Positions 15,822-23,772 of a stretch of DNA of 64,000 bases are shown here, piece after piece (within the stretch, counting starts at the first letter, position 1; every line of letters begins with the position of its first letter). Location: NCBI RefSeq assembly GCF_013363975.1, contig NZ_JABWGN010000001.1, forward strand, positions 1 to 64,000, read 5' to 3'. The position numbers and the translations under genes were made by a program. This stretch comes from Nonomuraea montanisoli (lineage in GTDB: Bacteria; Actinomycetota; Actinomycetes; Streptosporangiales; Streptosporangiaceae). The notes under the pieces are model-generated. The model saw only the letters and a program-made list of their open reading frames with translations, was not told the origin of the DNA and searched no databases.

Positions 15822-15842
15822 GGAGTCCGGAGGCACAGAGGC

Positions 15843-16901
15843 TCACAACTCCCCCGGTGACTCCAGCGACTCCTTCAGCGAATGGAGGAAGAGGACCGCG
15901 TCGCGGCCGTTGTTGAGGCGATGGTCGTAGGCGAGGCCGATCGTCGCCACCGTACGGTCGCCCTCCGGCTGCGGCGAGGCCAGGGCGAGGGCACAGGCGT
16001 GGCCCGGGGCGATGATCGGGACGGCCAGGACGATGTCCGGGTCGTGGTGCAGGGTGACCGCGATGTTCGCGCCCCGCAGGTCGGCCTCCTTGAACGTGCC
16101 GTGCTGGGCCTGCTTGCGGTAGGCCGTCATGGTCTCGGCGATCTCGGGGAGCCCCGGGCGGCCGCGGACGACCGGGACGTACAGGCCCGTGCCCAGGTCG
16201 ATGGTCACCCCCACCGCGGGCGTCTCGGGGATCACGGCGGTCGCCTCGTCCACGAGTCCGGCGAAGAACATCGGGTGCCTGTCGTGCAGGGACGCGACCG
16301 CGGCGATGAGCAGGTCCGGGAGGCCGACCAGCTTGCGGAGTCGTCTGGTGAGGTCGCGGGTAAGGGCCAGGGCCGCTCCCACGTCCACCTTGATCGCGGT
16401 GTACGCGGCGGGGATGGTCCGGTGGGAGAGCGTCACGGTCCGTCCCACCGCCCTCTGGTGAACCGAGAGGGCCGCCTGCGAGGCTGAAGAGCCGGACGCG
16501 GCCAGGCGTTCGACGTCCGCGCGGCGCACCACCTTCACGTCCAGGGTGCGGACCAGCGCCGGGTCGAGGCCGAGGCTGTCGATGAGCTCCTGGGCCGGGG
16601 CCGTGACAATCGGTCCCCCTTCCTGCGATGCGAGGACCGGAGCGGGAGTCTGCGCGGCCGGCTCGGCACCATCACACGTGATCCGCGCCAACGGGTCGCC
16701 CGGGCGGCAGACGGCGCCCTGCGTGAGGAGGTGCGTGAGCGTGCCGTCCTCCTCCGCCGTCAGCTCCTCCACCGCCTTCGACGTCTCCAGCGTCGCCACC
16801 GGCTCGTCGCGCCGCACCGGCGCGCCGTCCGCGGCGAGCCACTCCAGCAGCGTGTACTCCGAGTCGTTGTTGTTGAGCTTCGGGACGCGGAGCTCACCCA
16901 T
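15843..16901 (-). CDS. 2-oxoacid dehydrogenase E2 (dihydrolipoamide acyltransferase)
   Basis: This is a protein of 352 residues. A lipoyl domain covers about 1-75 with the modified Lys in LETSKAVEEL. The peripheral subunit-binding domain is at about 92-125 (VTAPAQELIDSLGLDPALVR), and the acyltransferase domain at about 145-352. The catalytic motif reads DHRLNNG where the family has HxxxDG, so the conserved Asp is Asn; the His is kept. The same substitution is in the duplicated fragment at 12637. The gene is last in an E1 alpha-E1 beta-E2 operon, its start overlapping the E1 beta stop by eight bases. No E3 gene is present; a housekeeping lipoamide dehydrogenase would be shared. The substrate could be acetoin, pyruvate or a branched-chain acid. 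Confidence 0.88.
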   Translation of the reverse strand: MGELRVPKLNNNDSEYTLLEWLAADGAPVRRDEPVATLETSKAVEELTAEEDGTLTHLLTQGAVCRPGDPLARITCDGAEPAAQTPAPVLASQEGGPIVTAPAQELIDSLGLDPALVRTLDVKVVRRADVERLAASGSSASQAALSVHQRAVGRTVTLSHRTIPAAYTAIKVDVGAALALTRDLTRRLRKLVGLPDLLIAAVASLHDRHPMFFAGLVDEATAVIPETPAVGVTIDLGTGLYVPVVRGRPGLPEIAETMTAYRKQAQHGTFKEADLRGANIAVTLHHDPDIVLAVPIIAPGHACALALASPQPEGDRTVATIGLAYDHRLNNGRDAVLFLHSLKESLESPGEL

Positions 16902-17898
16902 GCAGACCCTCCAGTACGGCCGAGCGGATCGTCGTGTCCTGCACCAGCACCTCCCGCTCCAGGTGGACGGCCGTCGGGATGACGCTCGGGGCCGAACTGA
17001 CCAGGGCGACGGGGCGGCGCAGCGTCCCCCACAGCCGCGTGTGCAGGCCGGCCGCGACGTGCTCGCCCCACGTGCCGCCGGCCGTGCCGTCCTCCGCGAC
17101 GCACACGAGCCCGGTACGCGCCAGCAGCGGCACGAGCTCCGGCACCCCCGCCGGGTCGAACGGGTGCAACCGCGACGGCACGAGCAGCGCCCCCGCCAGG
17201 TCGTGCTCCAGCAGCAGCGTCCGCATGGCCGACACCGCCCGGTGGACGAGGCCGCCGGGGACGATCAGCGTGTAGTCCGGGTCGCCGCCGTCGGCCAGCT
17301 CCACCACGGCGACGTCGTCCACCGGCCGCCAGGCGAACAGCTCGTCCACGGCCCCCTCCCCGTACATGGGACGGGTGTAGAGGACCTTGTCCTCGAACAG
17401 CAGACACGGCTCGCCGAGCGCGAGCATGCGGTCGAGCACGGCGCGGTTGTCGTGGAACGGCGTCACCTCGAACAGCGACAACCCCGGAACCCCGAGGAAG
17501 TGCTTCTGCAGGGTCTGGCTGTGCGTGGGGCCGTAGCCGCGGTGGCCGCCGGAGGGGCAGCGGACGACCAGCGGCATGGGGACGCGCCGGCCGTACATGG
17601 TGACCGACTTGGCGGCGAAGTTCATGATCTGGTCGAACGCGAGGGCCGCGAAGTCGCCGAACATGATCTCGACCACGGCCTTCTCGCCTGCCAGCGCCAG
17701 CCCGGCGGCGGCGCCGGCGATGGCGCCCTCGCTCAGCGGCGTCGCGAGCACGCGGTCCGGGAAGCGCTCCGACAGCCCCTTGGTGATCTTGAAGGCGCCG
17801 CCGTACGGGTCGAGGATGTCCTCGCCGAGGACGTACACGGAAGAGTCGTCCCGAAGCAGCCCGTGCAGGGCCCGGTTGAGGTTCTCCCCCACTCTCAT
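16894..17898 (-). CDS. 2-oxoacid dehydrogenase E1 component, beta subunit
   Basis: This is a protein of 334 residues from the ATG at 17898, which forms an ATGA overlap with the E1 alpha stop; an in-frame start four codons upstream is less likely. It has the transketolase pyrimidine-binding domain (YVLGEDILDPYGGAFKITKG, TPLSEGAIAGAAAGLAL, EIMFGDFAALAFDQI, CPSGGHRGYGPTHSQ) and the C-terminal transketolase domain. It pairs with E1 alpha to form the TPP-dependent decarboxylase. GGHRGYGPTHSQ and the general pattern resemble acetoin/pyruvate-type E1 more than branched-chain E1, but the substrate is not certain. Confidence 0.9.
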   Translation of the reverse strand: MRVGENLNRALHGLLRDDSSVYVLGEDILDPYGGAFKITKGLSERFPDRVLATPLSEGAIAGAAAGLALAGEKAVVEIMFGDFAALAFDQIMNFAAKSVTMYGRRVPMPLVVRCPSGGHRGYGPTHSQTLQKHFLGVPGLSLFEVTPFHDNRAVLDRMLALGEPCLLFEDKVLYTRPMYGEGAVDELFAWRPVDDVAVVELADGGDPDYTLIVPGGLVHRAVSAMRTLLLEHDLAGALLVPSRLHPFDPAGVPELVPLLARTGLVCVAEDGTAGGTWGEHVAAGLHTRLWGTLRRPVALVSSAPSVIPTAVHLEREVLVQDTTIRSAVLEGLHG

Positions 17899-18776
17899 GA
17901 GCCACCCCACGACGCGGGAGGCCGGGCGGCGACCTCGGCGGCGACGCGCTCGACCCGGTCGTGGGCCGCGGCCTCGATCCGGGCCGACTGGGCGGGGTGG
18001 GCGGCCCGGTAGGCGGCGTACCAGTCGATCAGCGGCGCACCGGGCGGCCGGACGTCGTCGCCCTTGCTGTGCGGACCGAGCCGGTGGGTGCGGAACTCCA
18101 GCACCAGCGGCCCGGGATCGGTCCGCGCCTCCTCGATCAGCGGCGCCACCTCGCGCCTGACGGCGGCGACGTCCAGGTCGTCGAGCGCGTGGTGCCGGAC
18201 GCCGAACGCCGCCGCCCGGCCCGCCACCGTGCCGGCCATCTGCGCCGACGTGGGCGTGGACTGGGCGATGCCGTTGTGCTCGACGACGACCAGGAGCGGC
18301 AGCCGCCAGAGCGCGGCCATGTTCAGCGCCTCGTACACCGCCCCCTCGCCCCAGGTGCCGTCGCCGATGTAGGCGCAGGCCAGGGCGCCGGGCTCGTGCC
18401 GTTTGAGGTGGAGCGCCACGCCGGCGGCCACGGGCAGGCTCTGCCCCTGCACGCCGGTGGACAGGTAGCGCCCGCGCCGCAGGTGCTGGCTGCCGCCCAC
18501 CCCGTCGCAGACGGCCCCCTTACGGCCCATGATCTCGGCCAGCAGCCCCTCGGGGTCGTCGAAGCGGGCCAGGTAGTGGCCGTGGCCGCGGTGGTTGCTG
18601 AAGATCCAGTCGCTGTCGCGGAGCAGGGGCCGCAGCGAGACGGGGACGTACTCCTGCCCGAGGCAGGTGTGGGTGGTGCCGTTGAGCTCCCCCTGCGCGA
18701 AGAGCGCGAGCAGCTTCCGCTCGAAGCAGCGGATCAGCAGGAGCAGTGCCAAGTCCTCGTCAGCCAGCCCGTTCAT
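17895..18776 (-). CDS. 2-oxoacid dehydrogenase E1 component, alpha subunit
   Basis: This is a protein of 293 residues, short for an E1 alpha. The TPP/Mg motif starts at GDGTWGEGAVYEALNMAAL and ends at VVEHNG, with HRGHGHYLARFDD and GRKGAVCDGVGGSQHL upstream. It decarboxylates a 2-oxoacid and passes the acyl group to the lipoyl arm of E2. It is the first gene of the three-gene operon, with the next gene starting inside its stop codon. Upstream (18777-18943) no strong operator is visible. Like other actinomycete E1 sets without E3, it could supply an acyl-CoA starter or degrade acetoin; this is inference. Confidence 0.9.
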   Translation of the reverse strand: MNGLADEDLALLLLIRCFERKLLALFAQGELNGTTHTCLGQEYVPVSLRPLLRDSDWIFSNHRGHGHYLARFDDPEGLLAEIMGRKGAVCDGVGGSQHLRRGRYLSTGVQGQSLPVAAGVALHLKRHEPGALACAYIGDGTWGEGAVYEALNMAALWRLPLLVVVEHNGIAQSTPTSAQMAGTVAGRAAAFGVRHHALDDLDVAAVRREVAPLIEEARTDPGPLVLEFRTHRLGPHSKGDDVRPPGAPLIDWYAAYRAAHPAQSARIEAAAHDRVERVAAEVAARPPASWGGS

Positions 18777-18943
18777 AGGCCCCTTTGAGTCCCCGAAAAT
18801 CGCGGAAAAAGCCCGAAAAATCCCTGGAAAGGCTATCCAACCGTGCCTATCCCGTCCACAGTCTCGATCACGCGGCGCGTCCCCTCGACGTAAGTGCCGA
18901 ACGGGCTTCTGATCGCTCCCCGTACGGGACTACCTTCTGATCC

Positions 18944-19402
18944 ATGACCCCTCTGGAGCCACTGAGATCCCCCTACCGGCCCCGCCGGACCCGGTCCTTA
19001 GGCGTGACGATGACGGCCGGGTGGAGCGTGAAGGTCATCGGCATCACCGCGGAAGAGGAGCTGCCCGACGACTTCGAGGTGGAGGCCGCGCTGCAGGCGG
19101 CCGAGCAGGACCTGCCCGAAGGGGGCGGGGTGGCGTTCGTCATCGTGGACCGCGGCACCGACGCGCTGTGGGCGAGCGTCTGCTGGTGGCGCTCCGACAT
19201 CCTGTTCCAGCGGATGTGGCGGGCCGAGCGGGGCTCGACCGACCTGCGCCGGATGCCGCTCGACGCGCCGATCGGCTGCGTCTGGCAGTTGGTGGCCATC
19301 GACTGCGAACGGCGGGCCTGGGTCGAGCACGTGCTGGCCCGGCCGCACGACCCCGACCTCACCGGCTACCTGGCCGCCGACCCCATGGTGGAGGCGACCT
19401 GA
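18944..19402 (+). CDS. Unknown small protein
   Basis: This is a protein of up to 152 residues. The ATG at 18944 has no clear ribosome site; an internal ATG at 19010 gives 130 residues and begins just before the compact part (SVKVIGITAEEELPDDFEVE). The core contains GGGVAFVIVDRGTDALWASV and a Trp-rich CWWRSDILFQRMW, with no signal peptide or membrane helix. I do not recognise the family. It sits between the divergent E1 alpha promoter and an SRPBCC gene, without overlap to either, so it may be transcribed alone. Confidence 0.55.
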   Translation: MTPLEPLRSPYRPRRTRSLGVTMTAGWSVKVIGITAEEELPDDFEVEAALQAAEQDLPEGGGVAFVIVDRGTDALWASVCWWRSDILFQRMWRAERGSTDLRRMPLDAPIGCVWQLVAIDCERRAWVEHVLARPHDPDLTGYLAADPMVEAT

Positions 19403-19497
19403 CGGACGGCCTTAAGGACGCCGGAAGAGGATCGTAAGGCGGCCCCGGCATCGTGGGACACGTCAGACGGACGAACCCGCGAACGAAAGGCACGACG

Positions 19498-19947
19498 ATG
19501 ACGCAGACCGCGCAGTTCGAGATCACCCGGGTCCTCGACGCCCCCCGCGAGGAGGTCTACGCCGCCTGGACCGAGCCGCGGCGCCTGTCCCGCTGGTTCG
19601 GCCCCCGTTCCTTCACCGCCCCGGCCGAGCGGATCGTCGCCGACGTCCGGCCGGGCGGCGCGTGGCAGGTGGTCCTGGTCGGCGAGGGCGGCTTCGAGGC
19701 CCCGCTCGGCGGCACCTACCGCGAGGTGGACGGCCCCGGCCGGCTGGTCTTCACCACCGGCGACCCGGACAACCCGGGCGACGGCCCCGCCTCGGTGGTC
19801 ACGCTGGAGCTGACCGAGACGGACGGCAGGACCGCGATGCGCTTCCACCAGTTCGGGGTCAACACCGACGAGGAGCATGCCCGGCAGGCCAAGGCGGGCT
19901 GGACCGAGTTCTTCGACCGGCTGGCCGAGCACGTGGCCCAGGCATGA
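19498..19947 (+). CDS. SRPBCC/AHSA1-type START-like protein
   Basis: This is a protein of 149 residues from ATG 19498, with a purine-rich site (GAAAGG) upstream; an in-frame start at 19453 would add a basic tail unlike the family. It shows the AHSA1-type fold signature: ITRVLDAPREEVYAAWTEPR, LSRWFGP, VRPGGAW, GTYREVDGPGRLVFT, and the C-terminal helix KAGWTEFFDRLAEHVAQ. Members bind small hydrophobic ligands or act as Hsp90-activator-like proteins. In actinomycetes they often sit next to ArsR regulators, but none is here. The gene converges on the AfsR-like regulator with a 15-bp repeat array between them. Confidence 0.8.
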   Translation: MTQTAQFEITRVLDAPREEVYAAWTEPRRLSRWFGPRSFTAPAERIVADVRPGGAWQVVLVGEGGFEAPLGGTYREVDGPGRLVFTTGDPDNPGDGPASVVTLELTETDGRTAMRFHQFGVNTDEEHARQAKAGWTEFFDRLAEHVAQA

Positions 19948-19973
19948 CGACCCGCCTCAGGCCGGCCGCCCAA

Positions 19974-20063
19974 AGGCCCGCCGCTCGGAGGCCCGCCGCT
20001 CGAAGGCCCGCCCCTCGAAGGCCCGCCCCTCGAAGGCCCGCCCCTCAAAGGCCCGCCCCTCAC
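19974..20063. repeat. Six-copy 15-bp tandem repeat at the 3' junction of two convergent genes
   Basis: The unit AGGCCCGCCCCTCGA occurs six times in near-perfect register (variants at three positions). The array starts 26 bases after the SRPBCC stop and its last copy runs into the stop codon of the SARP gene at 20060-20062. It could form strong G/C structures and serve as a bidirectional terminator, or be a minisatellite. Confidence 0.85.
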
Positions 20064-23000
20064 AGTCCGAGCGCGTCGGCCGGTTTGAGCCGGCCGCCCT
20101 CCTCGTACAGCGCGTCGAACGCCTCCTCGCCCAGCGCCGCGCGCACCCGCTCGACGACGCGCCCGATCTCCTCCGCCTGCGACGGCCCCGCCGGCATCTG
20201 GCTGGCCTCGCGGGCGGCGGCGGCCAGCCCGAGCAGCCGCGCGGCCCGCTCGGGCGAGCCGAGGGCGGCCAGCGCGGAGGCGACCCCGTCCACGGCGGAC
20301 GCGACGGTGGCCGGGTCGCCGACCCGCTGCGCCGCGGTCAGCGCCTCCTGGTGCAGCGCGCGGGCCTGCTCCGCGTCGCCGAGCCGTTCGCGCAGGTATC
20401 CCAGTTCGACGAGGGTGCTGGGCAGGTGCAGCGCGGGCTCGGCGTCGGGGTGGCGCGGCACGCCTTCGAGCAGGTGCAGCAGGTGCCGCTCGGCCACGTC
20501 GAGCCGCCCGGCCCGGCGCGCGGCGAAGGCGAGGCCCATCTCGGCCATGACCGTGCCCTCGCGGAAGCCCTGCTCGACCGACAGCCGCAGCGCCCGGCCG
20601 CACAGCTCCATCGCCTGCTCGTAGTCGCCGCTCTGCAGCGCGTTCCAGCCCAGCCACGCCGTACGGCGGGCGGCCTCGTTGCCCATCCCGAGCTCCTCGG
20701 CCACCCGCAGCCCGTCCTCGAACAGCCGACTGGCCGCATCGGCGTCGCCCTTCATCGCGGCGAGGCCGGCCAGCCACTCCGTGGCCTGGAGCAGCCCCCA
20801 CCGGTCGCCGAGCTTGTCGAAGAGGCGGACGCTCTCCTCGCTGTCGCGTTCGAGGGCGACCACGTCGCGGGCGGTGAAGGCGTCGCGGGCCCGCTTGCTG
20901 AGGGCCGCGGCGACGCCCCATTCGTCGCCGATCGCGCGGAACGTGGTCAACGCTCCGCCCACCAGCTCCTGCGCCGTCGGCAGGTCGGAGGTCGCCATGC
21001 CGAGGAAGAGCTCGGCCCTGGCCCTCTCGCGAGGGTCGGCGACGGCGGCGGTGTCCCAGGTGGCCTCGTCGCCGAGGATCATCGTGAACCCGGCCCGCCA
21101 GGCCGCCGCCCGCGCCCGGCCGGGCGCCTCGCCGTGGAGGGCGAGGGCCGTCTCCAGCGAGCGCCTGGCCTCGCCGGGCCTGCCACGCAGGTACCAGTAC
21201 CAGCTCAGCGCGTTGACCAGGCGGATCGCGGTGTCCGCGTCGTGGCCGCGGGCCGCCGTCTCCAGGGCCGCGCGCAGGTTCGCCGCCTCGGCGTCGAGCC
21301 GTTGCAGCCACGCGCGCTGGTCGTGCCCGTACAGGGCGGGCTCCGCCTGCTCGGCGAGGGCCAGGTGGTGGCGGGCGTGGGCGCGCCGCACGTCCTCCAG
21401 CTCCCCGGCCTCGGCCAGGCGGTCCAGGCAGTACTCGGACACCGACTCCAGCAGCCGGTACCGCACGCCCGCCGCGCCCTCGACGACCACCACCAGCGAC
21501 CGGTCCACCAGCCGGGCGAGCACGTCGATGACGTCGAGCTCCGCCAGCTCGTCTAGATGGTCGCCGGCGCAGACCTTCTGGGCCGCCTCCAGCGTGCACC
21601 CGTCGGCGTGGACGGCCAGGCGGCGCAGCACCACCCGCTCGGGCGGCGTCAGCAGGTTCCAGCTCCAGTCGATGACCGCGGTCAGCGTCTGCTGGCGGGC
21701 CGGCGCGCCGCGGTGACCGGCGGCGAGCAGCCGGAACCGGTCGTCCAGCCGCGCCACCACGCCCCGCACGCCGAGCGCCCGCACGCGGGTGGCGGCCAGC
21801 TCCAGCGCGAGCGGGATGCCGTCGAGCCGGCGGCAGAGCCGTACGACCGCCTCGGCGTTGTCCGCGTCGAGCGCGAAGCCGCGCGTGGAGGCGGCGGCAC
21901 GGGCCACGAACAGGCGCACGGCGTCGGACCCCTCCGCGGCGGCCAGCGCGACGGCGGGAGAGGCGCCGAGGACGGCGTCGAAGGCGGTGAGGTCGGGCAC
22001 GCCGAGCGGCGGCACGCTCCACAGCGTCTCGCCGGGCAGGGCCAGCGGCTCGCGGCTCGTGGCCAGCACCCGCATCCCCGGTACGGCCCGCAGCAGCGCC
22101 TCGGCCAGCTCGGCGACCCGTTCGACCACGTGCTCGCAGTTGTCCAGCACGAGCAGCAGCTCGCGGGCGCGCAACGCCTCGCTGAGCCGCGCCGCGGGCG
22201 CCGCGCCCTCGGTGCCCTCGCGGATGCCGAGCGCCTCCATGACGGCCTCGGCGGGCGAGCCCGTGGCGTGGTCGAGCGCGGCCAGCTCGACCAGCCAGGC
22301 GCCGTCGGCGTACGCGCCGGACAGCCGGTGGGCGACCTCCAGCGCGAGCCGGGTCTTGCCGACGCCGCCGCTGCCGGTCAGCGTGACCAGCCGCTCGTCC
22401 TCCAGCAGCGCGGCGACCTCGGCGACCGCGTCGTCACGGCCGATCAGCCGGCTGACGGGGGCGGGCAGGTTGGTGGGCGGCAGCTCGGCCGCGGCGCTGA
22501 GCGCGGGGTCCTGGCCGAGGATCGCCTGGTACAGCTCGGCCAGCTCGCGGCCGGGGTCGAGGCCGAGCTCCTCGGCCAGCCGCTCGCGCAGCTCGGTGTA
22601 GCTGGCCAGCGCCTCGCTCTGCCGTCCGGCCCGGTACAGGGCGCGCATGTGGACGGCGCGCAGCCGCTCCCGCAGCGGGTGGCGGGCGACGAGGTCGCCC
22701 AGCTCGCCCGCGAGCAGCCCGTGCTCGCCCAGCTCCAGGCGCGCCTCGGCGTGCCGCTCCAGCGCGGCCAGGCGCTGCTCCTCCAGGCGGACGATCGCCG
22801 CCCTGGTGAAGTCCTCGTCGGCGAAGTCGGCGAACGCGGCCCCCCGCCACAGCCCCAGCGCCTCCGCCAGCAGCGCGGCCGTGGCGCGCGGGCCGTCGGC
22901 CGTCTCGGCGCGCGCCACCAGGTCGGTGAAGCGGGCGGCGTCCACGGTCCCGGGCCCGGCCTGGAGAAGGTAGCCGGGAGCGCGGGAGACGACGAGGTTC

Positions 23001-23245
23001 TTGCCTCCGGGCTCGGCGTCCTCCAGCGCCCTGCGCAGCTGGGACACGCGCACCTGGAGCGCGCCGGCCGGGTTGCCCGGCGGCTCGCCGCTCCACAGGT
23101 CGTCCACCAGCCGGTCGGCGGACACGACGTGCCCCTCGCTGACGAGGAGGTCGGCGAGGAGCGCACGCACCTTCAGGCCGGGGATCGCCACGCTCTCCCC
23201 GGCGTCGGTCCAGACGGCCAGCGGGCCGAGCACGCCGAATCGCAT
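20060..23245 (-). CDS. AfsR/SARP-like transcriptional regulator with NB-ARC ATPase and TPR tail
   Basis: This is a protein of about 1,061 residues from the ATG at 23245 (AAGGTGA five bases upstream). It has an OmpR-type winged helix at about 1-95 (MRFGVLGPLAV, ALLADLLVSEGHVVSADRLV, LRRAL) and a bacterial transcriptional activator domain at about 100-245 (ALWRG-like segment, EALASYTELRERLAEELGLD). The NB-ARC ATPase follows with Walker A GSGGVGKTRLALEVA and LLLVLDNCEHV, and TPR-like helices fill the last 450 residues. Such proteins integrate signals to activate secondary-metabolite or stress genes. No biosynthetic cluster is adjacent, so the target is unknown. A possible start-only remnant of a divergent gene at 23317 may mark a lost partner. 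Confidence 0.92.
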   Translation of the reverse strand: MRFGVLGPLAVWTDAGESVAIPGLKVRALLADLLVSEGHVVSADRLVDDLWSGEPPGNPAGALQVRVSQLRRALEDAEPGGKNLVVSRAPGYLLQAGPGTVDAARFTDLVARAETADGPRATAALLAEALGLWRGAAFADFADEDFTRAAIVRLEEQRLAALERHAEARLELGEHGLLAGELGDLVARHPLRERLRAVHMRALYRAGRQSEALASYTELRERLAEELGLDPGRELAELYQAILGQDPALSAAAELPPTNLPAPVSRLIGRDDAVAEVAALLEDERLVTLTGSGGVGKTRLALEVAHRLSGAYADGAWLVELAALDHATGSPAEAVMEALGIREGTEGAAPAARLSEALRARELLLVLDNCEHVVERVAELAEALLRAVPGMRVLATSREPLALPGETLWSVPPLGVPDLTAFDAVLGASPAVALAAAEGSDAVRLFVARAAASTRGFALDADNAEAVVRLCRRLDGIPLALELAATRVRALGVRGVVARLDDRFRLLAAGHRGAPARQQTLTAVIDWSWNLLTPPERVVLRRLAVHADGCTLEAAQKVCAGDHLDELAELDVIDVLARLVDRSLVVVVEGAAGVRYRLLESVSEYCLDRLAEAGELEDVRRAHARHHLALAEQAEPALYGHDQRAWLQRLDAEAANLRAALETAARGHDADTAIRLVNALSWYWYLRGRPGEARRSLETALALHGEAPGRARAAAWRAGFTMILGDEATWDTAAVADPRERARAELFLGMATSDLPTAQELVGGALTTFRAIGDEWGVAAALSKRARDAFTARDVVALERDSEESVRLFDKLGDRWGLLQATEWLAGLAAMKGDADAASRLFEDGLRVAEELGMGNEAARRTAWLGWNALQSGDYEQAMELCGRALRLSVEQGFREGTVMAEMGLAFAARRAGRLDVAERHLLHLLEGVPRHPDAEPALHLPSTLVELGYLRERLGDAEQARALHQEALTAAQRVGDPATVASAVDGVASALAALGSPERAARLLGLAAAAREASQMPAGPSQAEEIGRVVERVRAALGEEAFDALYEEGGRLKPADALGL

Positions 23246-23316
23246 GCCCGTCACCTTATGCGCGACCGTAAGCCGGCGAGAAGCGCGCCGGACGCCCCTT
23301 CCACCACTGTGCAGAC

Positions 23317-23418
23317 ATGGAGATCACCCAGCTGAACACCACGGCGGCCGTCGCCCGCGTCGGTCAGTGTCCGGGGTCGGGCGGCGGCTTGGGCGCCTTC
23401 CTGGCCGAGCCGCGGTAG
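23317..23418 (+). other. Possible 5' stub of a lost gene divergent from the SARP regulator
   Basis: An ATG at 23317 opens MEITQLNTTAAVARVG and then runs out of family-like sequence into bases that are antisense to the MazG-like gene. About 16 codons look like a genuine N-terminus next to a regulator start. It may be what remains of a target gene after a deletion joined it to the next locus. This is weak evidence. Confidence 0.25.
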
Positions 23419-23732
23419 AGCCCGGCATCGTAGCGGCGCTCGTTCTCGTCCAGCTTGGCCCGGGCCGCCTCCACCAGGTCGATCCCGAGGACGTCGGCCA
23501 GCCGCACCAGGTAGGCCGTCACGTCGCCGAGCTCCCCGCGGACCCGGTCGAGCGTGGCGGGGTCGAGGCTCGCCGACTCGTCCGGCGTGAGCCACTGGAA
23601 CTCGGCCACCAGCTCGCCCGCCTCGCCGGCCAGCGCCATCGCGAGGTTCTTCGGAGTGTGGAACTGCTCCCAGTCGCGGGCCCGGGCGAACGCGCGCAGC
23701 CGCGCGGCCAGGTCCTCCAGCTCGGTGCTCAC
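23364..23732 (-). CDS. MazG-like nucleotide pyrophosphohydrolase
   Basis: This is a protein of 122 residues from GTG 23732 (MSTELEDLAARLRAFARARD); a longer in-frame start at 23759 is possible. It has the all-alpha NTP pyrophosphohydrolase pattern: HTPKNLAMALAGEAGELVAEF supplies the ExxE metal ligands and GELGDVTAYLVRLADVLGID the ExxD half. Single-domain members (RS21-C6/dCTP pyrophosphatase-like) hydrolyse noncanonical or excess dNTPs to NMP and PPi. It lies 40 bases downstream of the CHAT gene on the same strand and could be co-transcribed with it. Confidence 0.88.
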   Translation of the reverse strand: MSTELEDLAARLRAFARARDWEQFHTPKNLAMALAGEAGELVAEFQWLTPDESASLDPATLDRVRGELGDVTAYLVRLADVLGIDLVEAARAKLDENERRYDAGLYRGSARKAPKPPPDPGH

Positions 23733-23772
23733 GTGCGCCGACCCTACCCCCCTCGCCACCGGGAAGGTCCGC

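Noticed and set aside
16546..18012. Plus-strand frame opposite the E1 beta/E2 genes
   Set aside because: Antisense to well-supported dehydrogenase genes and lacking any recognisable domain.
19716..22022. Minus-strand frame of 768 codons covering the SARP gene 3' half and the 15-bp repeat
   Set aside because: Wrong frame of the SARP gene; it stays open only because of GC-rich codons and the three-base-multiple repeat.
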